From an uncultured Roseburia sp. (GTDB lineage Bacteria > Bacillota > Clostridia > Lachnospirales > Lachnospiraceae), in the NCBI GenBank assembly GCA_946002055.1, contig CAMFYL010000001.1, positions 1 through 64,000 on the forward strand: 64,000 nt of DNA. Direction: 5' to 3'. The notes under the pieces were generated by a model. The model searched no databases. It was not told the origin of the DNA and saw only the letters and a list, made by a program, of their open reading frames with translations. Positions 53,413 through 64,000 of the stretch are shown here, piece after piece (positions within the stretch are counted from its first letter, which is position 1; each line of letters opens with the position of its first letter). The translations under genes were made by a program, and so were the position numbers.

Positions 53413-53442
53413 AAGACAGTGGAAGCCTCCACTGTCTTTTTT
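53413..53442 (+). terminator. prfC terminator
   Basis: AAGACAGTGGA-AGCC-TCCACTGTCTT followed by TTTT; an 11-bp perfect stem. Confidence 0.92.
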
Positions 53443-53515
53443 CGTTTCGAAAACATTCCATTAGAATTTGTTGTTGACTTTTCCGGGCAAGTATAATACT
53501 ATTAGAACATAAAAA

Positions 53516-53529
53516 CGAACAAAGGTTCG
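53516..53529. promoter_or_regulatory. LexA (Cheo) box upstream of recA
   Basis: CGAAC-AAAG-GTTCG matches the Firmicutes LexA/DinR pattern CGAACN4GTTCG. It lies 20 bp before the recA ATG, downstream of a second possible promoter (TTGACT 53474, TACTAT 53497), so bound LexA would act as a block near the start site. Confidence 0.9.
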
Positions 53530-53549
53530 ATACACGGAGGGTTAAGAAT

Positions 53550-54572
53550 ATGGCAAATGAAGAAAAGCTTAGAGCGCTTGATGCGGCGATTTCACAGATA
53601 GAGAAGCAGTATGGTAAGGGATCTGTTATGAAACTGGGAGATACCAGTAACCAGATGAAGGTGGAGACGGTACCTACCGGTTCTTTGAGCCTTGATATTG
53701 CACTTGGACAGGGTGGTTTACCAAAGGGACGTATCATTGAGATCTACGGACCTGAATCAAGTGGTAAGACCACGGTGGCATTACATGCAGTTGCAGAAGT
53801 TCAAAAGGCGGGTGGTATTGCAGGGTTCATTGATGCGGAGCATGCCCTTGATCCTATTTATGCCAAAAATATAGGCGTTGATATTGATAATTTATATATC
53901 TCTCAGCCGGATAACGGTGAGCAGGCCTTGGAGATTACGGAGACCATGGTTCGTTCCGGTGCAGTGGATATTGTGATTGTGGACTCCGTTGCAGCTTTGG
54001 TACCTAAGGCAGAGATTGATGGTGATATGGGAGACTCACACGTAGGTTTACAGGCACGTTTGATGTCTCAGGCATTGCGTAAGCTTACTGCAGTTATCAG
54101 CAAGTCGAACTGTATTGTGATTTTCATCAACCAGTTGCGCGAGAAGGTTGGCGTCATGTTTGGTAATCCGGAGACAACCACAGGTGGTCGTGCATTGAAG
54201 TTCTACTCATCTGTACGTTTGGATGTACGTCGTATTGAAGCATTGAAGCAGCAGGGCGAAGTTATCGGTAACAGGACCCGTATTAAGGTTGTAAAGAATA
54301 AGATTGCGCCACCTTTTAGAGAGGCGGAGTTTGATATTATGTTTGGGGAAGGAATCTCCAAGGAAGGTGATATCTTAGATATCGCTACGAACTTGGATAT
54401 CATCAATAAGTCTGGCGCCTGGTACGCTTATAAGGGCGAGAAGATTGGACAGGGTAGAGAAAACGCCAAGGTCTTTTTGAAGGAGCACCCTGAGATTTGC
54501 TCTGAGATAGAAGCGTTAGTACGTGCGCACTACGCTCCGGAGCCTGACGGAGAGGAAACGATAGAAGAGTAG
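53550..54572 (+). CDS. recA: Recombinase RecA
   Basis: 340 aa. Strand exchange and LexA cleavage co-protease. Walker A GPESSGKT (67-74), [17 protein letters not shown], and [22 protein letters not shown] for the DNA-binding loops. Site ACGGAGGGTTAAGAAT. Under a LexA box. recX follows four bases after its stop. Confidence 0.98.
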   Translation: MANEEKLRALDAAISQIEKQYGKGSVMKLGDTSNQMKVETVPTGSLSLDIALGQGGLPKGRIIEIYGPESSGKTTVALHAVAEVQKAGGIAGFIDAEHALDPIYAKNIGVDIDNLYISQPDNGEQALEITETMVRSGAVDIVIVDSVAALVPKAEIDGDMGDSHVGLQARLMSQALRKLTAVISKSNCIVIFINQLREKVGVMFGNPETTTGGRALKFYSSVRLDVRRIEALKQQGEVIGNRTRIKVVKNKIAPPFREAEFDIMFGEGISKEGDILDIATNLDIINKSGAWYAYKGEKIGQGRENAKVFLKEHPEICSEIEALVRAHYAPEPDGEETIEE

Positions 54573-54576
54573 ATGT

Positions 54577-55191
54577 ATGGTTTATATTACTGCAATCAAA
54601 CAAGATAAGAACTACAAAAGAAAGGTCTGTCTCAGCGATGGGACAGACTTTGTTCTCTATAAGAGGGAAGTTGAGACCTTTGGTCTGCGTGAAGATATGG
54701 AGATGACAGAGGATATTTATGCATCTTTGATGGAACAGGTTTTCATACCGAGAGCAAGGCGTAGAGCCATGCATCTGTTAGAGCATATGGATCGCAGCGA
54801 GGCACAGCTTCGCTGTAAACTAAAAGAGAATGGATACCCCCAGGAAGCCATAGATGCAGCGATTGATTATGTGGCTTCTTATCATTATATAGATGATGAG
54901 CGGTTAGCCAAGGCGCATATTCGTTTTTATCAGGAGAGCAGAAGCAGGGTGCGTATCACGCAGGACTTGATGAAGAAGGGGATTTCTCGAGACGTGATTG
55001 AACGCTGTTTGGAGGAAGAGTACACCGCATCTCAGGTGGATATGATCCGCTTCTTGATGGAGAAGAGACATTACCATCCCTCGGAGGCAACGAGAGAAGA
55101 GAAGGCCAAAATGTATCGTTTTTTGGCTCAACGAGGGTTTCCTTCCGGTGATATCAATCGGGCCTTGGGGGAGTGTTGGGAGGATTCGTAA
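54577..55191 (+). CDS. recX: Regulatory protein RecX
   Basis: 204 aa. A modulator of RecA filaments. Helical repeats of the RecX family, with RRRAMHLLEHMDRSEAQLRCKL and YHYIDDERLAKAHIRFYQESRSR as typical modules. It directly follows recA with no visible own site, so it is probably coupled to recA translation. Length is normal for Firmicutes. Confidence 0.93.
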   Translation: MVYITAIKQDKNYKRKVCLSDGTDFVLYKREVETFGLREDMEMTEDIYASLMEQVFIPRARRRAMHLLEHMDRSEAQLRCKLKENGYPQEAIDAAIDYVASYHYIDDERLAKAHIRFYQESRSRVRITQDLMKKGISRDVIERCLEEEYTASQVDMIRFLMEKRHYHPSEATREEKAKMYRFLAQRGFPSGDINRALGECWEDS

Positions 55192-55218
55192 AATGCACTA
55201 TATTTAGAGGGCAGGTGC

Positions 55219-55247
55219 TTGACAGAATACACAAAGAAGTTTAAAAT
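55219..55247 (+). promoter_or_regulatory. SigA promoter of rny
   Basis: TTGACA, a 17-nt spacer, then TAAAAT, giving an ~70-nt AT-rich leader. Confidence 0.7.
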
Positions 55248-55325
55248 TTACTTGTTGTATTTATATGCAAATTGATAAATTTTCGTGTAAAATATACAAT
55301 AAAATTTCATAAAGGAGGTGCTCCT

Positions 55326-56870
55326 GTGCAGACGATTATTGCAGTGATTGTAACCTTAATCGTTGCCGTTCCGGTGTCTCTTGCAATTGCCAACGCATCC
55401 TACAAGAAGGCTTCTGCTAAGAAGATTGGTAGTGCGGAGGAGAAGGCTCGTGAGATTATTGACGAGGCAGTTAAGACAGCAGAGACCAAGAAGCGCGAAG
55501 CTCTCTTAGAGGCGAAGGAAGAGTCGTTGAAGACCAAGAATGAGCTTGATAAGGAGATTCGCGAGCGCAGAGCAGAAATTCAGCGTAACGAGCATCGAGT
55601 TCTTCAGAAGGAAGAGAACTTGGACAAGAAGTTAGATGCTCTTGAGAAGAGAGAAGCTGAATATGCTGTGAAAGAGGAAGCGGTCAACAAGCAGAAGGAA
55701 GAAATTGCGAAGTTGAATCAGCAGAGAGTACAGGAACTGGAGAGAATCTCTGGTTTAACCTCCGAACAAGCGAAAGAATTTCTTTTAAAGACTGTTGAAG
55801 AAGATGTTAAACTTGACACAGCTAAGCTTGTCAAGGAATCCATTGCTCAGGCAAAGGACGAAGCGAACAAGAGAGCGAGAGATATTGTGGTTACTGCCAT
55901 TCAGAAGTGTGCGGCTGACCATGTAGCTGAGACTACGATCTCTGTGGTTCAGCTTCCAAACGATGAAATGAAGGGAAGAATCATCGGTCGCGAGGGACGT
56001 AACATTAGAACCCTTGAGACACTTACCGGCGTAGAGTTGATTATTGATGATACACCGGAAGCCGTTATTCTTTCTGCATTTGATCCGGTTAGAAGAGAAG
56101 TAGCTAGAATTGCCTTAGAGAAGTTGATTGTAGATGGACGTATTCATCCAGCTAGAATTGAAGAGATGGTTGAGAAGGCTCAGAAGGAAGTTGAGACTTT
56201 GATTCGTGAAGAAGGTGAAGCTGCTACACTTGAGGTTGGTGTTCATGGAATTCATCCTGAATTAATCAAGCTCCTTGGTAAGATGAGATATCGTACCAGT
56301 TATGGCCAGAATGTTTTAAAGCATTCCATCGAGGTTGCTCAGTTAGCAGGTCTACTTGCTGCTGAACTTGGTTTGGATGTCAGAGTTGCTAAGCGTGCAG
56401 GTTTGTTGCACGATATTGGTAAGGCAGTAGACCGTGAGATGGAAGGTTCTCATATTCAGCTTGGTGTTGAACTGTGTAAGCGCTATAAGGAATCACCTGT
56501 AGTAATCAACGCAGTGGAAGCACATCATGGCGACGTAGAGCCGGAGACTTTAATTGCTTGCTTGGTACAGGCTGCAGATACAATCAGCGCTGCCAGACCA
56601 GGTGCAAGAAGAGAGACATTAGAGGCTTACTCCAACAGATTACAACAGTTAGAAGAAATCACAGACAGCTTTAAGGGCGTCGAAAAATCTTTTGCTATTC
56701 AGGCAGGTAGAGAGGTTCGCGTAATGGTAGTTCCTGATCAGGTTAATGATGCTGAGATGGTATTGTTAGCTCGAGATATTTCTAAGAGGATTGAGTCCGA
56801 ATTAGATTATCCGGGACAGATTAAAGTAAATGTTATCCGTGAATCGCGTGTAACAGATTACGCAAAGTAA
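55326..56870 (+). CDS. rny: Ribonuclease Y
   Basis: 514 aa. Membrane-anchored endoribonuclease that starts mRNA decay. The N-terminal helix (about 3-24) is followed by a long charged coiled coil (about 35-180), a KH domain ([26 protein letters not shown]) and an HD domain ([22 protein letters not shown]). I chose GTG 55326, behind AAAGGAGGTGCTCCT, over the track start; this restores the normal N-terminal anchor and length. Single gene with its own terminator. Confidence 0.96.
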   Translation: MQTIIAVIVTLIVAVPVSLAIANASYKKASAKKIGSAEEKAREIIDEAVKTAETKKREALLEAKEESLKTKNELDKEIRERRAEIQRNEHRVLQKEENLDKKLDALEKREAEYAVKEEAVNKQKEEIAKLNQQRVQELERISGLTSEQAKEFLLKTVEEDVKLDTAKLVKESIAQAKDEANKRARDIVVTAIQKCAADHVAETTISVVQLPNDEMKGRIIGREGRNIRTLETLTGVELIIDDTPEAVILSAFDPVRREVARIALEKLIVDGRIHPARIEEMVEKAQKEVETLIREEGEAATLEVGVHGIHPELIKLLGKMRYRTSYGQNVLKHSIEVAQLAGLLAAELGLDVRVAKRAGLLHDIGKAVDREMEGSHIQLGVELCKRYKESPVVINAVEAHHGDVEPETLIACLVQAADTISAARPGARRETLEAYSNRLQQLEEITDSFKGVEKSFAIQAGREVRVMVVPDQVNDAEMVLLARDISKRIESELDYPGQIKVNVIRESRVTDYAK

Positions 56871-56877
56871 ATTTTAT

Positions 56878-56918
56878 AAAACAGTCGAGATGCTGGATAA
56901 GTATTTCGACTGTTTTTT
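56878..56918 (+). terminator. rny terminator
   Basis: AAACAGTCGA and TCGACTGTTTTTT flank an ~18-nt loop; the converging SpoIIM-like gene ends just beyond it. Confidence 0.85.
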
Positions 56919-56929
56919 ATTTCAAGCAT

Positions 56930-57559
56930 CTAGATGTTCAGCATAGTTTTTCCGAAGCTTAACAGTATGGGATTTACGAAACATTCCAGATAAATGCCGG
57001 CGAAGAGTAGTGCAATAACACCTAAGCCGAAAAGAGCATATTTTGGTATGCTCTTACTTGGTTTTTCTCCCAAAGGAGTATCCTGGTTGCCAATAAAAAT
57101 CCAATATAAAAACACGTAGAGTATTCCGTATACAATCCAGTGAGGAATCAGTGAAATTACCAAAATACAGATTCCCCTCCAACGAAAGGAGTGACAGAAG
57201 GAGAGGGTGACAATGCCAAGAAAGCATCCTGCAGTTCCGCAGATCAAATGGTATAGCACTTTACGCAACTTTGTAATACCACAGAGAATAAGCAAGGCAA
57301 GTAACTCGCCTCTATGTAATAGGAGATAAAAGAAGAGAGATTTCTGATCCAGTGTTTGTAAATTTAACCTGCCCATACAATTTTCGTTCCAGTGCTCAAA
57401 CTGGCAAATAGTATCCCAAAGAAGAAGTTTTCCCAGTATGAGGGCAATAAAAAAAGACATAAGAAAAATGCCTCTCTTTCCTCGCAGTATGCGAAGAAGG
57501 ATACTTCCCGGCATTCTTCTTTGTCTGTGATATGCGTCATAGTAAACATAGTTTTTCAT
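56930..57559 (-). CDS. spoIIM: SpoIIM-like membrane protein
   Basis: 209 aa with about five membrane helices, the length of SpoIIM. The C-terminal stretch LLFAGIYLECFVNPILL fits the conserved SpoIIM ending (acidic residue, then aromatic-x-x-Pro). In B. subtilis spoIIM is also a near neighbour of the ADP-ribose pyrophosphatase gene, as here. A SigE-like promoter lies just upstream. SpoIIM works in the septal DMP complex that drives engulfment. Sequence similarity is only moderate by eye, so the call leans on size, topology, neighbourhood and promoter. Confidence 0.72.
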   Translation of the reverse strand: MKNYVYYDAYHRQRRMPGSILLRILRGKRGIFLMSFFIALILGKLLLWDTICQFEHWNENCMGRLNLQTLDQKSLFFYLLLHRGELLALLILCGITKLRKVLYHLICGTAGCFLGIVTLSFCHSFRWRGICILVISLIPHWIVYGILYVFLYWIFIGNQDTPLGEKPSKSIPKYALFGLGVIALLFAGIYLECFVNPILLSFGKTMLNI

Positions 57560-57590
57560 ATAAGCCCTGTCCTATCATCTCTTTACTATT

Positions 57591-57618
57591 ATCCTATGAC
57601 ATTTGCTTTATATTATGC
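57591..57618 (-). promoter_or_regulatory. Candidate SigE promoter of spoIIM-like gene
   Basis: On the minus strand GCATAAT, a 13-nt spacer, then CATAGGAT, close to KMATATT/CATACAMT. The -35 overlaps the end of nudF. The leader is about 25 nt and contains AGGACAGGG. Confidence 0.65.
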
Positions 57619-58161
57619 CTGCTGGGATAGAACCTTGGTCTGGTAGGCAAAGATAGCAGAGACCGTTTTACTGTCCTGAATGCGACCGGCGTATATCTCT
57701 TCAAGCAAATCCTTCATTTCCCAAGCTTTCACGCTAATTTCTTCCGCATCGTCCAGACGCTGTTCACCGGGAATTAAATTCTTGGCTAAATATACATCAA
57801 TGAATTCATCGCAAAAGGCAACCGTGGTGCGAAGCTTGATCAGTGGTGTTATCTCTTCACTTCGATACCCGGTTTCTTCTTCCAGCTCTCTGGCAGCACA
57901 GATTGCAGTGTCTTCCGTGAGAGAATCTCTACACCCGGCAGGTATTTCCCAAGTCATTCGCTCCAGCGCATGACGATACTGATGCACTAAAACAACACGT
58001 CCGTCCTCCAGCACCGGAAGAACAGCAGCGGCTCCTTTCCTGTGACTGACAAAATCCCAATGCTCGATATTGCCATTAGGCAAACGAACCGTGTCTGCAT
58101 AGACATCTAAAATCGAACCTTTATGTACTAATTTTCTTTCTTCTAACGTTACATGCTCCAT
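57613..58161 (-). CDS. nudF: NUDIX hydrolase, ADP-ribose pyrophosphatase type
   Basis: 182 aa. Hydrolyses ADP-ribose and similar nucleotides. The Nudix box is complete: GCRDSLTEDTAICAARELEEETGY. The N-terminus LEERKLVHKGSILDVYADTVRLPNG is typical of the ADP-ribose pyrophosphatase group. ATG 58161, behind GGAGGAAATATA, is chosen over the track start. It sits upstream of the SpoIIM-like gene. Confidence 0.92.
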   Translation of the reverse strand: MEHVTLEERKLVHKGSILDVYADTVRLPNGNIEHWDFVSHRKGAAAVLPVLEDGRVVLVHQYRHALERMTWEIPAGCRDSLTEDTAICAARELEEETGYRSEEITPLIKLRTTVAFCDEFIDVYLAKNLIPGEQRLDDAEEISVKAWEMKDLLEEIYAGRIQDSKTVSAIFAYQTKVLSQQA

Positions 58162-58215
58162 TATATTTCCTCCTATCAACCAAATGAGACGGACCTATGA
58201 TGCCTGCATATATCA

Positions 58216-59250
58216 TTATTTGTTTAACTCAGCAATGGTGTACAGCAGTTGCTTGGAATCTTCCCAGCCAAGGCACGGGTCAGTAATGGATTGACCGTAA
58301 ACCGGATTATCCGTAATCTTCTGGCAACCCTCCTCAATATAACTCTCAATCATAACACCCTTCACAAGGTTCTTAACTTCAGGAGAAAACTGACGGCTCA
58401 CCATCACTTCCCGAACGATACGAATCTGCTGACGGAACTGCTTGTTTGAGTTGGAATGATTGGCATCAACAATGGTTGCAGGATTTACAAGGTTCATAGT
58501 CTGATACATTTCTGCCAGTCGCACCAAATCTTCATAGTGATAATTCTGTACACAGTTGCCGTGTTTGCTGACAGCACCGCGCAATATTGTGTGTGCCAAA
58601 GGATTTCCTGTAGTGCGCACCTCATAGCCTGAGAAGGTGAAATGGTGAGGATGCTGTGCTGCATACACGGAATTTAACATAACGGAGAAATCTCCACTGG
58701 TTGGATTTTTCATACCGGATGCAACATCAAAACCGCTGACAGTAAGGCGATGATGCTGATCCTCCACAGAACGGGCACCGATGGCAACATAGGAGAGCAA
58801 ATCCTCTACATATCCCCAGTTTTCCGGGTAAAGCATTTCGTCAGCACAGGTAAGGCCTGTTTCAGAAATGGCTCGAAGATGCATCTTTCTCATAGCGATC
58901 AGACCTTCTACCATATCAGGAGCCTTGGTTGGATCTGGTTGGGAAGCAATTCCCTTGTAACCGGAACCGGTGGTACGAGGCTTATTTGTATAGATTCTTG
59001 GAATGATTAAAACCTTGTCCTTGATTTCTTCCTGAACGGGAGCAAGACGATTTACATAGTCAATAACAGAATCTTCGCTGTCTGCAGAGCAAGGGCCGAT
59101 GATGGCAAGCACTCTATCGTCTTTTCCGGTGATAATGTCAGCAATCTGTCTGTCCCGTTCTTTCTTTGTTGCCATCATCTCCGGAGTCATAGGATATTGG
59201 GATTTGATTTCTTCTGGGCTAGGCATAGCCTTTAAGTAAGTAAAACTCAT
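58216..59250 (-). CDS. aroF: 3-deoxy-7-phosphoheptulonate synthase (class I)
   Basis: 344 aa. Condenses phosphoenolpyruvate and erythrose-4-phosphate, the first step of aromatic amino-acid synthesis. Motifs: IIGPCSADSEDSVIDYVNRL, IPRIYTNKPRTTGSGYKG, GARSVEDQHHR and TIVDANHSNSNKQ (metal/PEP site). This is the AroFGH-type enzyme with the ~30-residue N-terminal extension used for feedback by Phe or Tyr. ATG 59250, behind AAGGAGAACAACT. The symbol is generic; which amino acid inhibits it cannot be read here. Pathway partner of aroD/K/E at 32-34 kb. Confidence 0.94.
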   Translation of the reverse strand: MSFTYLKAMPSPEEIKSQYPMTPEMMATKKERDRQIADIITGKDDRVLAIIGPCSADSEDSVIDYVNRLAPVQEEIKDKVLIIPRIYTNKPRTTGSGYKGIASQPDPTKAPDMVEGLIAMRKMHLRAISETGLTCADEMLYPENWGYVEDLLSYVAIGARSVEDQHHRLTVSGFDVASGMKNPTSGDFSVMLNSVYAAQHPHHFTFSGYEVRTTGNPLAHTILRGAVSKHGNCVQNYHYEDLVRLAEMYQTMNLVNPATIVDANHSNSNKQFRQQIRIVREVMVSRQFSPEVKNLVKGVMIESYIEEGCQKITDNPVYGQSITDPCLGWEDSKQLLYTIAELNK

Positions 59251-59329
59251 AGTTGTTCTCCTTCGTATCATATGTCTTTAATTCCTTATAATATAAGAAA
59301 TCAAAAGGTGTGTCAAACGATTGTAAACA

Positions 59330-59358
59330 TTGACTTTACTTTCGTTTTTTGCTATTAT
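59330..59358 (+). promoter_or_regulatory. SigA promoter of tRNA-Arg
   Basis: TTGACT, a 17-nt spacer, then TATTAT; the tRNA begins 12 bp later. Confidence 0.75.
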
Positions 59359-59370
59359 TGTTTGGTGTTT

Positions 59371-59444
59371 GTAGGCGTAGCGTAGCTGGATAACGCATCG
59401 GACTCCGACTCCGAAGATCGCTGGTTCGAATCCAGTCGTCTACA
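59371..59444 (+). tRNA. tRNA-Arg (anticodon CCG)
   Basis: 74 nt, folding fully: acceptor GTAGGCG/CGTCTAC, D arm GCGT/ACGC, anticodon stem TCGGA/TCCGA with loop CTCCGAC (anticodon CCG, reading CGG), T arm CTGG-TTCGAAT-CCAG. Discriminator A, no encoded CCA, and six T immediately downstream as a terminator. Single-tRNA unit. Confidence 0.96.
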
Positions 59445-59507
59445 TTTTTTCTGAAAATTTATGAATGTAATTCGTTTGGTATAGATTGTTTAGGGAGGAT
59501 TTGGAAC

Positions 59508-60773
59508 ATGGACAAGATGAAGGAAATGATACAAAAGATTAAGATAGATAAGCTAGTGACATTCTGTAAGAACAATGCCAGATACTTTGGGGCGGTAGCA
59601 GTATTTATTGCGATTGTTCTTTTGCTTGCATTTGGACTCAATGGAACAGCGTCGGAAAAGGATCCCATGGCCGGTGCCTATCAGAATTACGAAGAGGATG
59701 ACAACGAAGAAGTAACCAAGTTAATCAAGTCATATCTTAAGAACTATGCAGCCGGCGATGTCGAGACGTTGAAGACCATTGCTACGCCAATCTCTGATGC
59801 AGAGGTTAGCTACATTCAGTTTTACAGTCAGTATATTGAGAAATATCAGAAGGTGAAGGTTTATACCAAGCGCGGCGTAACAAAGGACTCATATCTTTGC
59901 TCTGTGTACCTGCAGATTAAATTTAAGGATATTGATACACCGGTTGCAGGATTGGATTTCTTCTATGTTCAGACAGATGAGAAGGGCAAGTTATACATCA
60001 ACAATGTGTATGGCTCATTTAATCAGGCAAATGGTGAGTTTGATATGGATACAGAAGTGTCCGCACTGATTGCCACATTCGAACAGCAGCCGGATGTTTT
60101 GGCGTTGCAGGCAGAGGTTCAAAAGGAATGCAATGAGGCGATGCTTGCTGACGAGAAGTTAAATTCTTTTGTAAATGGTACTTTACAGCAGGGAATTGCC
60201 AAGTGGGCAACAGACTATAAAGCAGCTGTAGCACAAGCCGCTGAGGAGGCAGCCGCTGCAAAGAAGGCTGAGGAGGAAGCAGCAAAGAAAGCTGAGGAAG
60301 AGGCTAAGGCTGCTGAGGAAGCCAAGAAGCAGGAAGAGCAGGAAAAGGCCAATGCCACAAAGAAGATTGCTACAGACAAAATTAACGTTCGCGACGCAGC
60401 AGAAAACGGCAACAAGATTGGTCAGTTAGAAAAGGGACAAGAGGTTACCTGCTATGCCATCGAAAACGGTTGGGCAAAGATTGACTACAATGGAACCAAG
60501 GCGTATGTAAAGGCGGATTTCCTGACGGATGCCACATCTGGCAATGACCAGACATCATCTGCCAACACGGATAATACAGCAAACCAGAGTGGAAAAGAAA
60601 TCACTCTTTCTAATACCGTAAATGTGCGTGAGAGCATGAGCGAGACAGCTTCTAAGGTTGCTGTTGCTTACGCTGGCGAGCCGTTGACAATTATTCAGGA
60701 ATATGCGGAAGGCTGGTCAAAGGTTAGGTATAATAACAAAGAGGGATACTGTAAGACAGAATTTTTAAAGTAA
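59508..60773 (+). CDS. Membrane protein with two C-terminal SH3 domains
   Basis: 421 aa. One membrane helix (about residues 27-47) puts the rest outside. A folded NTF2-like region (about 60-190) is followed by an Ala/Glu/Lys-rich helix with AEEE and KKAEEEA repeats (about 240-285), then two SH3-type domains (about 287-340 and 365-421; INVRDAAENGNKIGQLEKG and VNVRESMSETASKVA). SH3 domains of this sort bind cell-wall peptides. No catalytic domain is present. It may be a wall-binding scaffold or sensor. Site TAGGGAGGATTTGGAAC. Confidence 0.85.
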   Translation: MDKMKEMIQKIKIDKLVTFCKNNARYFGAVAVFIAIVLLLAFGLNGTASEKDPMAGAYQNYEEDDNEEVTKLIKSYLKNYAAGDVETLKTIATPISDAEVSYIQFYSQYIEKYQKVKVYTKRGVTKDSYLCSVYLQIKFKDIDTPVAGLDFFYVQTDEKGKLYINNVYGSFNQANGEFDMDTEVSALIATFEQQPDVLALQAEVQKECNEAMLADEKLNSFVNGTLQQGIAKWATDYKAAVAQAAEEAAAAKKAEEEAAKKAEEEAKAAEEAKKQEEQEKANATKKIATDKINVRDAAENGNKIGQLEKGQEVTCYAIENGWAKIDYNGTKAYVKADFLTDATSGNDQTSSANTDNTANQSGKEITLSNTVNVRESMSETASKVAVAYAGEPLTIIQEYAEGWSKVRYNNKEGYCKTEFLK

Positions 60774-60802
60774 TCCATAAGATAATACATGAAAAGTGAA
60801 GG

Positions 60803-60829
60803 GTCAGGCTTGTGTGGTCTGACCCTTTG
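60803..60829 (+). terminator. Probable terminator hairpin
   Basis: GGGTCAG...CTGACCC with flanking AA/TTT; the T-run is weak. Confidence 0.55.
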
Positions 60830-60842
60830 TGAATAGGGGGAA

Positions 60843-63561
<2,719 letters not shown>

Positions 63562-63567
63562 AGCAAA

Positions 63568-64000
63568 ATGCCAATTAAGACACAAAGTGATTTGCCGGCA
63601 AAGGCAATCCTTGAACACGAAAATATATTTGTTATGGATGAGGAGAGAGCTCTTCATCAGGACATTCGACCAATTGAGATTGGAATCTTAAACCTGATGC
63701 CCTTAAAGGAGGATACGGAGCTTCAGATGCTTCGTTCCCTTTCTAACACACCATTGCAGGTAAATATTACCTTCATTGCGGTAAAGTCTCATCAGTCAAA
63801 AAACACATCCAAGAGCCACTTGAATCAATTCTATTTGTCCTTTGAGGAAGTGAAAGATAGAAACTTAGACGGTTTGGTTATCACAGGGGCACCGGTAGAG
63901 CTGATGGAATTTGAAGAGGTGGACTACTGGGATGAGCTGGTGGAGATTATGGAGTGGTCAAAGACACATGTCACATGTACCTTCCATCAGTGCTGGGGCG
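63568..64000 (+). CDS. metA: Homoserine O-acyltransferase (MetA/HTS), 5' part
   Basis: The first 144 residues, cut by the window edge; not in the track. MetA-family marks: [36 protein letters not shown] and the nucleophile Cys142 in TFHQCWGA. Residue 111 is Glu, the position that in this family separates acetyl-CoA users (Glu) from succinyl-CoA users (Gly). I therefore expect O-acetylhomoserine as the product, the first committed step to methionine. AGGAGG lies 11 bases before the ATG. Seven bases after ligA. Confidence 0.93.
   Translation, partial: MPIKTQSDLPAKAILEHENIFVMDEERALHQDIRPIEIGILNLMPLKEDTELQMLRSLSNTPLQVNITFIAVKSHQSKNTSKSHLNQFYLSFEEVKDRNLDGLVITGAPVELMEFEEVDYWDELVEIMEWSKTHVTCTFHQCWG

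Overview
The window looks like chromosomal DNA of a spore-forming, low-to-mid GC member of the Lachnospiraceae (Clostridia); I cannot fix the genus. The evidence is a complete spoIIIAA-AH operon, spoIVA and a SpoIIM-like gene, HrcA/CIRCE control of htpG, a Cheo-type LexA box at recA, Firmicutes-type GalT, strong AGGAGG ribosome binding sites, and families such as DUF5058 and DUF5692. Most of it is ordinary chromosome. The left ~45 kb carries more accessory genes and repeats than the right ~20 kb.

Layout, left to right. 1-1.45 kb: a cut-off ISL3-type transposase, a 13-nt periodic repeat and a broken XRE regulator. 1.4-5.8 kb: a hybrid histidine kinase, a membrane-anchored Ig-domain/trypsin-like protease and a sugar O-acetyltransferase. 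5.9-8.8 kb (minus): an M20 peptidase with two membrane proteins, one of the DUF5058 type. 9-14.6 kb: an acyltransferase, a small SH3/Sm-like protein, an NAD-dependent epimerase, an OmpR/HK pair and a YeiH-type transporter. 14.6-22.9 kb: a palindromic element, carboxylesterase, D-2-hydroxyacid dehydrogenase, CIRCE-htpG, amidase and galT. 22.9-32.2 kb: two tiny paralogous ORFs on the minus strand (absent from the ORF track), then a galactoside block of TetR, GH2 beta-galactosidase, a GT-B-like protein, a GPH sugar symporter and GH36 alpha-galactosidase. 32.2-34.6 kb: aroD (minus) and aroK-aroE (plus). 34.7-41 kb: ClC channel, lipid kinase, diguanylate cyclase, spoIVA, DUF5692 protein. 41-47 kb: purine phosphorylase, MTA/SAH-type deaminase, RNase HI, a small membrane protein, alaS, rpsU. 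47.1-51.7 kb: the spoIIIA operon. 51.8-64 kb: prfC, recA-recX, RNase Y, a SpoIIM-like gene, nudF, DAHP synthase, tRNA-Arg(CCG), an SH3 protein, a pseudouridine synthase, ligA and the start of metA.

Working links. galT, GH2, the GPH symporter and GH36 form a beta/alpha-galactoside uptake and hydrolysis module. The purine phosphorylase and deaminase form a nucleoside salvage pair. aroD/K/E and the DAHP synthase supply the shikimate pathway. Three mother-cell sporulation loci (spoIVA, spoIIIA, spoIIM) each have a SigE-like promoter that I can read by eye.

The most unusual signals are: (1) the paralogous 39- and 42-aa ORFs behind a near-consensus SigA promoter; (2) two long palindromic elements that share a core but have different, self-complementary arms; (3) a second repeat family built from GAGCCATTAGGGACAG/CTGTCCCTAATGGCTC palindromes; (4) promoters overlapping the upstream terminator at three junctions (prfC/recA, rnhA/small ORF, diguanylate cyclase/spoIVA); and (5) an unexplained GT-B-like gene inside the galactoside operon.
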